In this document: positions 20,230-29,790 of the stretch, in pieces
Layout: every line of letters begins with the position of its first letter
How positions within the stretch are numbered: position 1 is the first letter of the stretch
Origin: Vulcaniibacterium gelatinicum
GTDB lineage: Bacteria; Pseudomonadota; Gammaproteobacteria; Xanthomonadales; Xanthomonadaceae
DNA: 64,000 nucleotides
Assembly (NCBI RefSeq): GCF_008033445.1
Contig: NZ_VNKO01000004.1
Location: 62,001 to 126,000, forward strand
Direction of reading: 5' to 3'
Notes under the pieces: generated by a model
The model's input: only the letters and a program-made list of their open reading frames with translations
Told to the model about the DNA's origin: nothing
The model's database searches: none
Made by a program: the position numbers and the translations under genes

Positions 20230-21395
20230 GCCTGGCATTGCTGTTCCCGCTCGGCCTGGCGGCGCTCGCGGCGTGGCTGCTGCCGTTGCTGATCCACCTG
20301 CACCGGCACGAGCAGCGCCAGGTCACCGTGTTCGCCGCGCTGCGCTGGCTGCAGGCGCGGCCGCGACCGCAGCGGCGCCTGCGGCTGGAGGAATGGCCGC
20401 TGCTGGCGCTGCGCCTGCTGCTGCTCGCCGCGCTCGCGCTGCTGCTCGCGCGGCCGGTGCTGCAGGGCGCGACGGAACCGGAGGCGTGGGTGGTGGTCGC
20501 GCCGGACGCCGTGCTGCCGGACGACCTGGCGGCGGGTGACGCGCAACGACGCTGGCTGGCGCCCGGGTTTCCCGCGCTGGACGCGCCCGCGCCGGCCGCG
20601 CCGGTCCCGCTCGGCAGCCTGCTGCGCGAACTCGATGCCTCGTTGCCGCCCGCAACGCCGCTCACCGTGGTGGTGCCGAGCGTCGTGTCCGGCGCCGACG
20701 CGGAGCGCCCGGTGCTGGGCCGGCCGGTGCAGTGGCGGGTGGTCGCGGGCGCGATGCCGTCCGCCGCCGCGCCGCGCCCGCCCGCACGCCCGCCGCTGTC
20801 GCTGCGGCACGCGCCGGAACACGCCGCGGCGGTGCGCTATCTGCGCGCGGCCGCGATCGCCTGGCACACCGGGCGCGAACCCGCGCCCGCCGTCGCCGAG
20901 GTCTTCGACGCCGCCGGCACCGACGCCGCGTTGCCGCCGCGCGAACGTCCGCTGCTGTGGCTGGCGCGCGGCCCGCTGCCGGCCACGCTGCGCGCGTGGA
21001 TCGAGGGCGGCGGCACCGCGCTGGTGGCGCACGATGCGCAGGCGCCGGAACTCGCACGCGCGGTGCCGCTGTGGCGCGACGAGGCCGGCGATGTCCTGGT
21101 GCGGGCCGCCACGCTCGGCCGCGGCCGGCTGCTGCAGTGGACCCGGCCGTTGGCGCCGGAAGCGTTGCCGGTACTGCTCGAAGCGGAATTCCCCGAACGC
21201 CTGCGGGCGCTGTTCGCCGCACCCGCCCCCGCGCCGACACGCGTCGCCGCCGCCGATTACGCCCCGCGCGAGGGCACGCGCACCTGGCCGCAACCCGCGC
21301 GCGATCTGCAGCCGTGGCTGTGGTGGCTGATCGCCGCGCTGTTCCTGCTCGAACGCTGGTTCGCCAGCGGCCGGCGCACGGGAGGCCGGGCATGA
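20226..21395 (+). CDS. BatA-like membrane protein
   Basis: 389-aa inner-membrane protein with the N-terminal double-membrane-helix BatA domain: MSLALLFPLGLAALAAWLLP, a positively charged loop with HLHRHEQRQVTVFAALRWL, and a second helix LALRLLLLAALALLLARPVL. The middle is Ala/Pro-rich and periplasmic, and a third helix lies near the C-terminus (about 360-378, LWWLIAALFLLERWFAS). No MIDAS motif is seen, so unlike BatA it may not bind metal. ATGA overlaps on both sides couple it to the DUF58 gene and to the DUF4175-like gene. Confidence 0.75.
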   Translation: MSLALLFPLGLAALAAWLLPLLIHLHRHEQRQVTVFAALRWLQARPRPQRRLRLEEWPLLALRLLLLAALALLLARPVLQGATEPEAWVVVAPDAVLPDDLAAGDAQRRWLAPGFPALDAPAPAAPVPLGSLLRELDASLPPATPLTVVVPSVVSGADAERPVLGRPVQWRVVAGAMPSAAAPRPPARPPLSLRHAPEHAAAVRYLRAAAIAWHTGREPAPAVAEVFDAAGTDAALPPRERPLLWLARGPLPATLRAWIEGGGTALVAHDAQAPELARAVPLWRDEAGDVLVRAATLGRGRLLQWTRPLAPEALPVLLEAEFPERLRALFAAPAPAPTRVAAADYAPREGTRTWPQPARDLQPWLWWLIAALFLLERWFASGRRTGGRA

Positions 21396-23590
21396 CCGCC
21401 GCCGCGCGCCTGCAGACGCTGCTGCGTGCCTGCCGCCTGCGCGCGGTCGCGCGCGTGGCCGCGTTCGTCGCCCTGGCGCTGCTGCCGTCCGCCGCCCTCG
21501 CCTGGCGGCTCGGCGGCACGCTGGCGCTGCTGGCGACATTGCTCGCCGGCCTCGGCCTCGGCGGCCTGGCCGCCTGGCGTGCAGCCCGTCGCATCGGGCC
21601 GCGCTGGCTCGCGCGCCGCCTGGACGCCGCCGACCCGCGCATGGAGGACAGCGCGGCGCTGCTGTTCGCACGCGAGCGCGATCTGTCCGCGCTCGCGCGC
21701 CTGCAGCGGGCGCGGCTGCAACGCCGGATCGAGGCGCAGGCGCCGCCCGACCTGCGCCCGCCGTGGCCGCGGCGCGCGCTGCTCGCGGGCAGCGCGGCGG
21801 CAATCGCCATCGCCACGCTCGTGGTGCTCTGGCCCGCCGGCACGCCTGCACCGGGATCGCGCCCGGTGCAGGTCACGCCCGTCGGCACGGACGCACCGGC
21901 CCGGACCCGGCTGCTGTCGCAGCGCCTGGACATCGTCCCGCCCGCCTACACACGCCTGCCCGCGCGCCGCGAGCAGACCCTCGATGCGCGCGTGCCGGAA
22001 GGCGCGACCCTGCGCTGGACGCTGCGCTTCGCGCCGCAGCCGTCCGCGGTCGCGCTGCGCTTCCACGATGGCCGCACGCTCGCGCTCACGCGCGAGGGCG
22101 ACGCCTGGACCGGCCGCCTGCGCATCGCACGACCGTCGCTGTACCGGATCGTGCCGGACGGTGCGCCGCCGCTGCAGCCGGACCGCCTGCACCGCCTCGA
22201 CGTCGTCGCCGACCAGCCGCCGAACCTGCGCACCATCGCGCCGCAGGACACGCTCACCCTGTACCGCGCCGGCCAGCGCGTGTGGTCGCTGATATTCGAG
22301 GCCGACGACGACCACGGCCTGGCCGCGACCGCAACCCTGCAGCTCACCCTCGCCCAGGGCAGCGGCGAGCAGGTCACCTTCCACAGCCGCACGCTCGCCG
22401 TCGCCGGCCAGGGCACGGCCACGCGCCGGCGCTACGCGCACACACTCGACCTGGCCCCGCTCGCGCTCGCGCCCGGCGACGACCTGGTGGTGCAGCTGAG
22501 CGTGTCGGACAACCGCGCCGGGCGCCCGCACACCGTGCGCAGCGCCAGCTACCTGCTGCGCCGTCCGCAGGACACGGGCGAGGAGGCCGGTGGCCTCGAC
22601 GGCCTGGTGCGGCAGGCGCTGCCGGCCTACTTCCGCAGTCAGCGCCAGATCATCATGGACGCCGAGGCGCTGATCGCGCAGCGTCGCAGGCTCGACGCCG
22701 ATGCCTTCCTGGCGCGTTCCGACGCGATCGGCGTGGACCAGCGCGTGCTGCGCCTGCGCTATGGCCAGTTCCTCGGCGAGGAGAGCGAAGGCGCGCCGCG
22801 CCGGCTGCTGCCGACCGCGGATGCCGAAGCGGAGGACGCCGCGCACGCCGACGACCATGCGCAGACCGCGGAACCGCCGCAGGCGCAGGCCGACACGCAC
22901 GCGCACGAGCCGACCCCGCCGGCAACCCCGGCCTTCGGCCGCGCCGAGGACGTGCTCGAGGACTACGGCCACACCCACGACGACTCCGAGGCCGCGACCC
23001 TGTTCGATCCGGAGACGCGCGCCACGCTGAAGGCCGCGCTCGACCGGATGTGGGATTCCGAACGCGAACTGCGCAGCGGCCGTCCCGAACAGGCGCTGCC
23101 GCATGCCTACAAGGCGCTCGACCTGATCAAGCAGGTGCAGCAGGCCGGCCGCATCTACCTCGCCCGCACCGGCCCCGAGCTGCCGCCGATCGACCAGAGC
23201 CGGCGCCTGACCGGAAAGCGCGAGGGCATCGCGCCCGGCCGCGATCCGCTGGTCGCGGCGGTCATCTCGGCCCCGGCACCGGTGGTCGCGTTGTGGCAGG
23301 CGCTCGGCGACGCACCGGGCGTGGCGGCGGCGCCCGCCGACCTCGATGCGGTCGACCGCTGGCTGCGTGCCAACGAACACCGCCTGCCCGATGCGCTGGG
23401 CGCGATCGCTGCGCTCGATGCCGTGCGGCGCGAGCCTGCTTGCGCCGCCTGCCGGCGCGAGCTGCGCGCGCGGCTGTGGCCGATCCTGCCGCGCCCGCCG
23501 GCGGCACCGGCACCGCGCACGGCCCCGGACCGTGCCGGTCGCGCCTACCTCGACGCGCTCGACGCGCCCGACACCGGAGCCGTCCGATGA
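21392..23590 (+). CDS. DUF4175-like membrane protein
   Basis: 732-aa membrane protein with two or three N-terminal helices (about 17-60 and 128-145) and a large periplasmic part. Its position after MoxR, DUF58 and BatA-like genes and the sequence around QALPAYFRSQRQIIMDAEALI point to the DUF4175 family, whose role is unknown. A region around residues 485-535 is rich in His, Asp, Glu and Ala (for example AHADDHAQ and YGHTHDDSE), possibly metal-binding or simply disordered. The C-terminal part has a CXXC (ACAACRRE). ATGA overlap at both ends. Confidence 0.65.
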   Translation: MTAAARLQTLLRACRLRAVARVAAFVALALLPSAALAWRLGGTLALLATLLAGLGLGGLAAWRAARRIGPRWLARRLDAADPRMEDSAALLFARERDLSALARLQRARLQRRIEAQAPPDLRPPWPRRALLAGSAAAIAIATLVVLWPAGTPAPGSRPVQVTPVGTDAPARTRLLSQRLDIVPPAYTRLPARREQTLDARVPEGATLRWTLRFAPQPSAVALRFHDGRTLALTREGDAWTGRLRIARPSLYRIVPDGAPPLQPDRLHRLDVVADQPPNLRTIAPQDTLTLYRAGQRVWSLIFEADDDHGLAATATLQLTLAQGSGEQVTFHSRTLAVAGQGTATRRRYAHTLDLAPLALAPGDDLVVQLSVSDNRAGRPHTVRSASYLLRRPQDTGEEAGGLDGLVRQALPAYFRSQRQIIMDAEALIAQRRRLDADAFLARSDAIGVDQRVLRLRYGQFLGEESEGAPRRLLPTADAEAEDAAHADDHAQTAEPPQAQADTHAHEPTPPATPAFGRAEDVLEDYGHTHDDSEAATLFDPETRATLKAALDRMWDSERELRSGRPEQALPHAYKALDLIKQVQQAGRIYLARTGPELPPIDQSRRLTGKREGIAPGRDPLVAAVISAPAPVVALWQALGDAPGVAAAPADLDAVDRWLRANEHRLPDALGAIAALDAVRREPACAACRRELRARLWPILPRPPAAPAPRTAPDRAGRAYLDALDAPDTGAVR

Positions 23591-25434
23591 GCGCGCCCTC
23601 GCTGCTCGCCGCCCTGCTCGCACTCGCGGCCGCGCTGGCCTGCGCCCGGCTGCTGCTGCGCTTCCTGCGCACGCCGACGCCGCAGCGTCCGCACGCCTGG
23701 CGGCTCGCGCTCCTGCTCCTCGCGCAGCCGCTGCTGGCGTTCCTGCTCTACCGCACCCTGCTGCCGCCGGCGCTGGTCACCGGCCGCGACACACTGGTGG
23801 TGGCCACCGCAGGGGCCGAACCGCGCGCGCTGCGCGTGGGCGCGCACGAGCGGCTGGTCGCGCTGCCCGAGGCGCCGCCGCTGCGCGCGGCCGAACCCGT
23901 GCCCGACCTGGCCACCGCGCTGCGCCGGTATCCGGCCACGGCGCGCGTGCGCATCGTCGGCGCCGGCCTGACCGCACGCGACCGGGACGCGGCGCACGGC
24001 CGCACGCTCGAGTTCGTGCCGGCACCGCTGCCGCGCGGGCTGGTCGAACTCGCCGTGCCCGCGCAGGCGACCGCCGGCGGCGATGTCCGCCTGCACGGCC
24101 GCGCCCAGGGCCTGCGCGGCGGCCGGGCCGAACTGCTCGATCCCGCCGGCCAGCGCGTGGACCGGCAGCCGCTCGCCGCCGACGGTCGTTTCGCGCTGCT
24201 CGGCGCCGCGCGCGGACCGGGACCGACGACGTTCCGGTTGCGCCTGCGCGATGCGGCCTCGCGCGTGGTCGAAGAAGTCGCGGTGCCGGTGCATGTGCAG
24301 GCGCCGGTTCCACCGCGCATGCTCGTGCTCGCCGGCGGCCCCGATCCGGAACTGAAGTACCTGCGCCGCTGGGCGCTGGACGCCGGGGTGCGGATGCACA
24401 CGCAGATCAGCCTCGGCGGCGGGGTGCAGATCGGCGATCCGCCCGTGCGGCTGGATCCCGACACCCTCGCCCGCTTCGACCTCGTCGTGCTCGACGAACG
24501 CAGCTGGAACGGCCTCGGCGCAGGCGGACGGCGCGCGCTCGCGGCCGCGGCGCGCGATGGCCTGGGCCTGCTGCTGCGCATCGGCGGGCCGCTGTCGGCC
24601 GAAGGCCGGCGCGGCCTGCAGGCGCTCGGCTGGCGGCTGCAGGAGACGCGGTCGCCGCAGGGCTTCGCCCTGCCGGCGGCCGTCGCCGACGTCGAACACG
24701 CCGCCGCGCGCCTCGGCCCCGGCAGCGCCGATGCGCCGGTGGTCGCCGCCGACCTGCCCACGCGCCTGCCGCTGCTGACGCGGTTGCCGCTGCGCATCGT
24801 CGCCGCCGACGCGCGCACGCTGCTGCACGACGACACCGGCACGCCGGTGGCCGCCTGGCGCGCGGCGGGGCGCGGCCGGATCGGCGTGTGGCTGCCGCTG
24901 GATACCTGGCAACTGGTGCTCGCCGGCCGACCGGACCTGCACGCCGAACTGTGGCGGCAGGCCCTGGCCACGCTCGCCCGCGCCCGCCTGCCGCAGGCGC
25001 CGGCGCTGCCGCACGAGGCGCGCACCGGCGAACGCGCGCTGCTGTGCGGTCTTGCCGACGGCGCGCGTGTGCGCGCGCCCGACGGCCGCACGACCCGGCT
25101 GTTCGTGGATCCCGCCGCCGGCGAGGCCCGCTGCGCCGGCTATTGGCCGCAGGCGGCGGGCTGGCACGCGCTGGAAACGGGTGAGGTACGCGAGCCGTTC
25201 TACGTCCGCGGCCCGAACGAGGCCCCCGGCCTGCGCGCGCGGGAACTGCGCGAGGCGACCGAACGCCTCGTGCTCGCCGCGCAGCCGGCGACCGCCGCGC
25301 GCGCCGCGCCCGAAACCGTGCCCGGCCCGCGCTGGCCGTGGTGCCTGGCCTGGCTGCTGCTGGCGGCCGCGCTGTGGTGGCTGGAACGCGCGCGGCTCGG
25401 GCGGCGGGTGGCATCGCCCGCGCCCGCGGCGTGA
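23587..25434 (+). CDS. Membrane protein with class I glutamine amidotransferase-like periplasmic domain
   Basis: 615-aa membrane protein that closes the MoxR cluster. Two N-terminal helices (about 5-25 and 40-60) and one C-terminal helix (about 585-603) frame a large periplasmic portion. The central stretch FDLVVLDERSWNGLGAGGRRAL followed by GLGLLLRIGGPLS resembles the amidotransferase-like fold found in the last gene of comparable MoxR clusters, but no catalytic Cys-His-Glu triad is evident. No enzymatic role can be assigned. Convergent with the slipin gene, with 16 nt between the two stop codons and no clear terminator. Confidence 0.6.
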   Translation: MSAPSLLAALLALAAALACARLLLRFLRTPTPQRPHAWRLALLLLAQPLLAFLLYRTLLPPALVTGRDTLVVATAGAEPRALRVGAHERLVALPEAPPLRAAEPVPDLATALRRYPATARVRIVGAGLTARDRDAAHGRTLEFVPAPLPRGLVELAVPAQATAGGDVRLHGRAQGLRGGRAELLDPAGQRVDRQPLAADGRFALLGAARGPGPTTFRLRLRDAASRVVEEVAVPVHVQAPVPPRMLVLAGGPDPELKYLRRWALDAGVRMHTQISLGGGVQIGDPPVRLDPDTLARFDLVVLDERSWNGLGAGGRRALAAAARDGLGLLLRIGGPLSAEGRRGLQALGWRLQETRSPQGFALPAAVADVEHAAARLGPGSADAPVVAADLPTRLPLLTRLPLRIVAADARTLLHDDTGTPVAAWRAAGRGRIGVWLPLDTWQLVLAGRPDLHAELWRQALATLARARLPQAPALPHEARTGERALLCGLADGARVRAPDGRTTRLFVDPAAGEARCAGYWPQAAGWHALETGEVREPFYVRGPNEAPGLRARELREATERLVLAAQPATAARAAPETVPGPRWPWCLAWLLLAAALWWLERARLGRRVASPAPAA

Positions 25435-25450
25435 AGCGCGCGGCGTCCGC

Positions 25451-26200
25451 TCAGCTCCGGCCCTCGCGCAGCGTGCTCAGCACGTCGATCGGCAGCGGGA
25501 ACACGATCGTCGAACTCTTCTCGCCGGCGATCTCGGTCAGCGTCTGCAGATAGCGCAGCTGGATCGCGCGCGGATCGGCGCCGAGCAGGCGCGCGGCCTC
25601 GACCAGGGTCTCCGCCGCCTGGCGCTCGCCCTCGGCGTGGATCACCTTGGCGCGGCGCTGGCGTTCGGCCTCGGCCTGGCGCGCGATCGCCCGCACCATG
25701 GACTCGTTGAGGTCCACGTGCTTGATCTCGACGTTGGCGACCTTGATCCCCCAGGCGTCGGTCTGCGCGTCGAGGATGGCGCGGATGTCGTGGTTGAGCT
25801 TCTCGCGTTCGGCCAGCATCTCGTCCAGGTCGTGCTGGCCGAGCACCGAGCGCAGCGTGGTCTGCGCCAGCTGGCTGGTGGCCTCGTAGAAGTGCTCGAC
25901 GTTGATGATCGCCTTCTGCGGGTCCACCACGCGGAAGTACACCACCGCGTTGACCTTCACCGAGACGTTGTCGTGCGAGATCAGGTCCTGCGAGGGCACG
26001 TCCATCACGATCGTGCGCAGGTCCACGCGCACCATCTGCTGCACCACCGGGATCAGGATGATCAGCCCGGGCCCCTTCACCTTCCAGAAGCGGCCGAGCT
26101 GGAACACCACCCCGCGCTCGTACTCGCGCAGGATCCGGACCGAGCTGGCCAGCAGCAGCGCGCCGAGCAGCAGCAACGGGAAATACAGCACCAGGTTCAT
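25451..26200 (-). CDS. Slipin / SPFH (stomatin-like) membrane protein
   Basis: 249-aa inner-membrane protein with one N-terminal helix (1-20) and an SPFH/Band 7 domain: [21 protein letters not shown], the [16 protein letters not shown] strand and the helix [21 protein letters not shown]. Slipins assemble into membrane rings and are typically paired with an NfeD-family protease, as here. Translationally coupled to the NfeD gene by an ATGA overlap. Length and lack of a long C-terminal extension fit slipin rather than HflK/C or QmcA. Confidence 0.92.
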   Translation of the reverse strand: MNLVLYFPLLLLGALLLASSVRILREYERGVVFQLGRFWKVKGPGLIILIPVVQQMVRVDLRTIVMDVPSQDLISHDNVSVKVNAVVYFRVVDPQKAIINVEHFYEATSQLAQTTLRSVLGQHDLDEMLAEREKLNHDIRAILDAQTDAWGIKVANVEIKHVDLNESMVRAIARQAEAERQRRAKVIHAEGERQAAETLVEAARLLGADPRAIQLRYLQTLTEIAGEKSSTIVFPLPIDVLSTLREGRS

Positions 26201-27627
26201 GGCTCACCTCCCTCCTTCGGACTCACCCGCAGCACCAGCCCGTCCAGCGCGTGCACGCGCAGGCGCTGGCCGCTGCGCACCGGCACGTTCGACTCGGCCT
26301 GCCAGACCTCGCCGCGGATCCGCACCTGGCCCTGGCGCTCGAAATCCTCGACCGCCACCGCCTCGTGCCCGACCAGTTCCTCCACTCCGGTCACCACCGG
26401 CCGCCGCCGTGCGCGCGCGGCGAGCCAGATCACGCCCATGAAGGCGAGCGCGCTGGCCACACCGATGCCCAGGACCAGCCGCCCCGGCACGCCGAAGCCG
26501 GGCACTTCCTCGTCGAACAGGATCAGCGACCCGGCGACCAGGGCGATCACCCCGCCCACGCCGAGCGCGCCGTAGCTGGGCACCGCGAATTCCGCGGTCA
26601 TCAGCCCCACGCCGAGCACGATCAGCGCCACACCGGCGTAGTTCACCGGCAGTACCTGCAACGCGTACAGCGCCAGCAGCAGGCAGATCGAGCCGACCAC
26701 GCCCGGCAGCACCGCGCCGGGGTTGTAGCCCTCGAACAGCAGGCCGTACAGGCCGATCAGCAGCAGCAGGTAGGCCACCGTCGGCTCGGTGATCACCGCC
26801 AGCACCCGCGCGCGCCAGTCGGGCGTCACCGGCGTCACGCTGCGTCCCTGCAGTTGCAGCGTGTGCGTGCGCTCGCCGAGCCTGACGCTGCGGCCGTGCG
26901 CCTGGCGCAGCAGATCCTCGAGCGTGGCGGCCAGGATCTCGACCACGCCGCGCGCGTGCGCCTGGCTGGCGGTGAGGGTGGCGGCCTCGCGCACCGCGGC
27001 CTCGGCGAAGGCGGTGTCGCGCCCGCGCAGCTCGGCCAGACTACGCAGGTGCGCCACGGCGTCGTTGACCGCCTTGCGGCTCATCGCGTCGCCCGGGGGC
27101 GGGGCCTCGCGCGGCGGCTTGGTCTGCCTGTCCTGCTCCGCCGGTTCCTCCGGCTCCTTCGGCGCCTGCCGCGGCCCGCCCCCGGGCGCGCCCAGCGCCA
27201 CCGGCGTGGCCGCGCCGAGCGAGGTGGCCGGCGCCATCGCCGCCAGGTGGCTCGCGTAGACGATGTAGGTGCCGGCGCTGGCCGCGCGTGCGCCTTCCGG
27301 CGCGACCCACGCGATCACCGGCACCTCCGAGGCCAGGATCGCCTGCACGATGTCGCGGGTGGCGGCATCCAGCCCGCCCGGCGTGTCCAACCGCAACACC
27401 ACCGCGGCGGCCCGCTCGCGCGCCGCGCGCTCGAGCCCGCGCTCGACGTAATCGCGCGTGGCCGGGCCGATCCCGCCCTCGATCGCCAACAGCAGGACCT
27501 CGCCGCCGCCCGCCCCTGCCTGCGGCCGCGGTGCCGGCGCCGCGGCCGCCGCCAGCGCGCCCACGACCAGGCCGAGCGCCAGCCCGCACGCCACGCGCCA
27601 TCCGCGCCAGTCCAATGTCATCGCCAC
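26197..27627 (-). CDS. NfeD-type membrane serine protease (ClpP class, nodulation efficiency family)
   Basis: 476-aa protein with a cleavable or anchored N-terminal hydrophobic segment (about 12-30), a ClpP-like periplasmic protease domain, four membrane helices (about 285-405) and a C-terminal OB-fold NfeD domain ([25 protein letters not shown]). The catalytic serine is likely Ser117 (ARAASAGTY) and the general base Lys185 ([10 protein letters not shown]), as in the archaeal 1510-N protease that cleaves stomatin. A Pro/Glu-rich insertion (about 150-180) lies between them. The likely substrate is the slipin encoded next; start and stop overlap. Confidence 0.92.
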   Translation of the reverse strand: MAMTLDWRGWRVACGLALGLVVGALAAAAAPAPRPQAGAGGGEVLLLAIEGGIGPATRDYVERGLERAARERAAAVVLRLDTPGGLDAATRDIVQAILASEVPVIAWVAPEGARAASAGTYIVYASHLAAMAPATSLGAATPVALGAPGGGPRQAPKEPEEPAEQDRQTKPPREAPPPGDAMSRKAVNDAVAHLRSLAELRGRDTAFAEAAVREAATLTASQAHARGVVEILAATLEDLLRQAHGRSVRLGERTHTLQLQGRSVTPVTPDWRARVLAVITEPTVAYLLLLIGLYGLLFEGYNPGAVLPGVVGSICLLLALYALQVLPVNYAGVALIVLGVGLMTAEFAVPSYGALGVGGVIALVAGSLILFDEEVPGFGVPGRLVLGIGVASALAFMGVIWLAARARRRPVVTGVEELVGHEAVAVEDFERQGQVRIRGEVWQAESNVPVRSGQRLRVHALDGLVLRVSPKEGGEP

Positions 27628-27711
27628 TCCGACCGGTATCGCGACCTGAATCCGATAGTGGACGGGGGCGTGTTAAGGCCGCGGCAGCGCCGTCCGGCCG
27701 GCGCCGGTCGT

Positions 27712-28509
27712 TCAGGTCAGGACGAAGCCGTCGGCATCGAGCATCGCCGGGAACCGCTCGCGGTGCGCCAGCAGCTCCGCGGCCGGGAGCGTGGTGGTGA
27801 CGGTGACCGGCAGCTCGCCGCATTCGCTCAGCGGATGGCCGAGGAAGTCGATCACCGCGCTGTCGCCGGCGTAGTGCAGGCCGTTGCCGTCGGTGCCGAC
27901 GCGGTTGAGCCCGGCGACGAAGCACAGGTTCTCGATCGCCCGTGCGCGCAGCAGGGTCTTCCAGGCGTAGGCGCGCGCGGAAGGCCAGTTGGCCACGTAC
28001 ACCAGCAGGTCGTAGTCCAGGCCGTTCGCGCGCTCGACGTCGTAGCGGTTGCGCGAGAACACCGGGAAGCGCAGGTCGTAGCAGACCAGCGGGCAGATCC
28101 GCCAGCCGCGCCACTCGACCGTGAGCCGCTCGCGCCCGGCGGCGTAGCGCTCGTGTTCGCGCGCGTAGCGGAACAGGTGGCGCTTGTCGTACTTGCGCAC
28201 GCTGCCGTCCGGGGTCACGAACAGCAGCCGGTTGTACACCTGCCCGCCGTCGCGGATCTGCACGCTGCCGCAGACCGCGGCGTCGAGCGTGCGCGCCTGC
28301 TCGCGCAGCCAGGCCACGGTCGGGCCGTCCATGGTCTCGGCCTGGGCGATGGCCTCGTTGGAGAAGCCGCTGGTGAAGGTCTCCGGCAGCAGCACCAGGT
28401 CGGTGGCGCCGTGCAGCGGTGCGATCAGTTCGCCGTAATACTCGCGGTTGCCGGCCGGGTCGAGCCAGCGGGTGTCGCCCTGGACCAGGGTGATGCGCAG
28501 ATCGTTCAT
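27712..28509 (-). CDS. Omega-amidase / carbon-nitrogen hydrolase (YafV type)
   Basis: Nitrilase-superfamily amidase of 265 aa with the triad Glu43 (LPETFTSGF), Lys109 (YDKRHLF) and Cys143 (VCYDLRFP). The TFTSGF and RFPVFSRN context fits the YafV/NIT2-like group that hydrolyses 2-oxoglutaramate and 2-oxosuccinamate. The gene next to it encodes a methionine/glutamine-type aminotransferase, the enzyme whose by-product this amidase removes, which supports the assignment. The two genes are in the same direction, 61 nt apart, with a palindrome between them. Confidence 0.88.
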   Translation of the reverse strand: MNDLRITLVQGDTRWLDPAGNREYYGELIAPLHGATDLVLLPETFTSGFSNEAIAQAETMDGPTVAWLREQARTLDAAVCGSVQIRDGGQVYNRLLFVTPDGSVRKYDKRHLFRYAREHERYAAGRERLTVEWRGWRICPLVCYDLRFPVFSRNRYDVERANGLDYDLLVYVANWPSARAYAWKTLLRARAIENLCFVAGLNRVGTDGNGLHYAGDSAVIDFLGHPLSECGELPVTVTTTLPAAELLAHRERFPAMLDADGFVLT

Positions 28510-28517
28510 GCGCGCAT

Positions 28518-28552
28518 TCTGCCCGCTCCCCCGCCTGCGGGCGAGGGGCGGG
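28518..28552. repeat. Imperfect GC palindrome between amidase and aminotransferase genes
   Basis: CCCGCTCCCCCGCC, a TGC loop and GGGCGAGGGGCGGG can form an imperfect stem. It resembles the palindrome at 38238-38270 and may be a repeat of the same family. Confidence 0.45.
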
Positions 28553-28570
28553 ATGCGGGCACGGCGGCGC

Positions 28571-29740
28571 TCAGAGCCTGCGCAGGCGCTCGATCGCCGC
28601 GTCCAGGGTCGCCTCGTTCTTGGCGAAGCACAGCCGCGCCAGGCGCTGGCCCGCGGGCGGGGCCTCGTAGAACGGCGACAGCGGGATCGCGGTCACGCCG
28701 TGCTCGACGGTGAGCCAGCGGCAGAACGCCAGGTCGTCGAGGTCGCTGACCGCCGAGTAGTCCACCAGCTGGAAGTAGCCGCCCGGCACCGGCAGCGGCA
28801 CCAGCTTCGTGGTCCGCAGCTGCTCGCGGAAACGGTCGCGCTTGCGCTGGTAGAACGCGCCAAGCGTGTCGTAGTGCTCCGGCTCGGCGCGGATCATCGC
28901 CGCGAACGCGTGCTGCGCCGGGGCGAAGGTGCAGAACACGTTGTACTGGTGCACCTTGCGGAACTCGGCCGACAGCGCCGGCGGGGCGATGCAGTAGCCG
29001 ACCTTCCAGCCGGTGCAGTGGTAGGTCTTGCCGAAGCTCGAGACCACGAACGCGCGCTCGCGCAGCGCCGGGTGGCGCAGCACCGACTCGTGCCGGCGGC
29101 CGTCGAAGACGATGTGCTCGTACACCTCGTCCGACAGCAGCCAGATCCCGGTGCCGGCCAGCAGGTCCTGCAGCGTCGCCATGTCCTGCGCGGTCAGCAT
29201 CGCCCCGGAGGGGTTGTGCGGGCTGTTGATCATCAGCATCCGGGTGCGCGGGCCGATCGCGGCGCGGACCCGCGCCCAGTCCGGGGCGAAGCCGGCCGGG
29301 TCCAGCGGCACGTGCACCGCGCGCGCGCCGGCCAGCTCGATCGCCGGCTCGTAGCAGTCGTAGCAGGGATCGAGCACCACCACCTCGTCGCCGGGGCGGA
29401 CCACGGCGTGGATGGCGTCGAAGATCGCCTCGGTCGCGCCCGAGGTCACGGTGACCTCGCGGTCCGGATCCGGCCGCCAGCCGCAGCAGCGCGCGGTCTT
29501 GTCCGCGATCGCCTCGCGCAGCGCCGGGATCCCGGTCATCGGCGCGTACTGGTTGTGGCCCGCGCGCATGGCGCGCTCCAGTTCCTGGACCAGCCGCTCG
29601 GGCACCGGGAAGTCGGGGAAGCCCTGCCCCAGGTTGACCGCGCCGTGCTCGGCCGCGAGCTGCGACATCACCGTGAAGATGGTGGTGCCGACCTTCGGCA
29701 GCTTGGTCTGCAGGAGCGGAGCGAGGGGGGATCCGGACAT
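28571..29740 (-). CDS. Pyridoxal phosphate aminotransferase, methionine/glutamine type (YbdL-like)
   Basis: 389-aa class I/II aminotransferase. PLP-lysine is Lys238 in [16 protein letters not shown], which is almost the E. coli YbdL motif; other landmarks are [15 protein letters not shown] (63-77), TSGATEAIF (99-107), INSPHNPSG (171-179) and DEVYEHIVF (204-212). YbdL prefers methionine, histidine and phenylalanine with 2-oxo acid acceptors. Paired with the omega-amidase it probably makes methionine from 2-oxo-4-methylthiobutyrate with glutamine as donor, the last step of methionine salvage; mtnA is also in this window. Start is the ATG at 29740; divergent from the DUF3293-ccm operon. Confidence 0.9.
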   Translation of the reverse strand: MSGSPLAPLLQTKLPKVGTTIFTVMSQLAAEHGAVNLGQGFPDFPVPERLVQELERAMRAGHNQYAPMTGIPALREAIADKTARCCGWRPDPDREVTVTSGATEAIFDAIHAVVRPGDEVVVLDPCYDCYEPAIELAGARAVHVPLDPAGFAPDWARVRAAIGPRTRMLMINSPHNPSGAMLTAQDMATLQDLLAGTGIWLLSDEVYEHIVFDGRRHESVLRHPALRERAFVVSSFGKTYHCTGWKVGYCIAPPALSAEFRKVHQYNVFCTFAPAQHAFAAMIRAEPEHYDTLGAFYQRKRDRFREQLRTTKLVPLPVPGGYFQLVDYSAVSDLDDLAFCRWLTVEHGVTAIPLSPFYEAPPAGQRLARLCFAKNEATLDAAIERLRRL

Positions 29741-29757
29741 CGCGGGGAGGGGGCGGG

Positions 29758-29763
29758 TAGAAT
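29758..29763 (+). promoter_or_regulatory. Putative -10 of the DUF3293-ccm operon
   Basis: TAGAAT (one mismatch) 27 nt before the GTG start of the DUF3293 gene, within the 50-bp divergent gap; predicted start near 29770. No good -35 was found. Confidence 0.4.
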
Positions 29764-29790
29764 GGGCGGTCTTTGTAGCACGGCCCCCGC

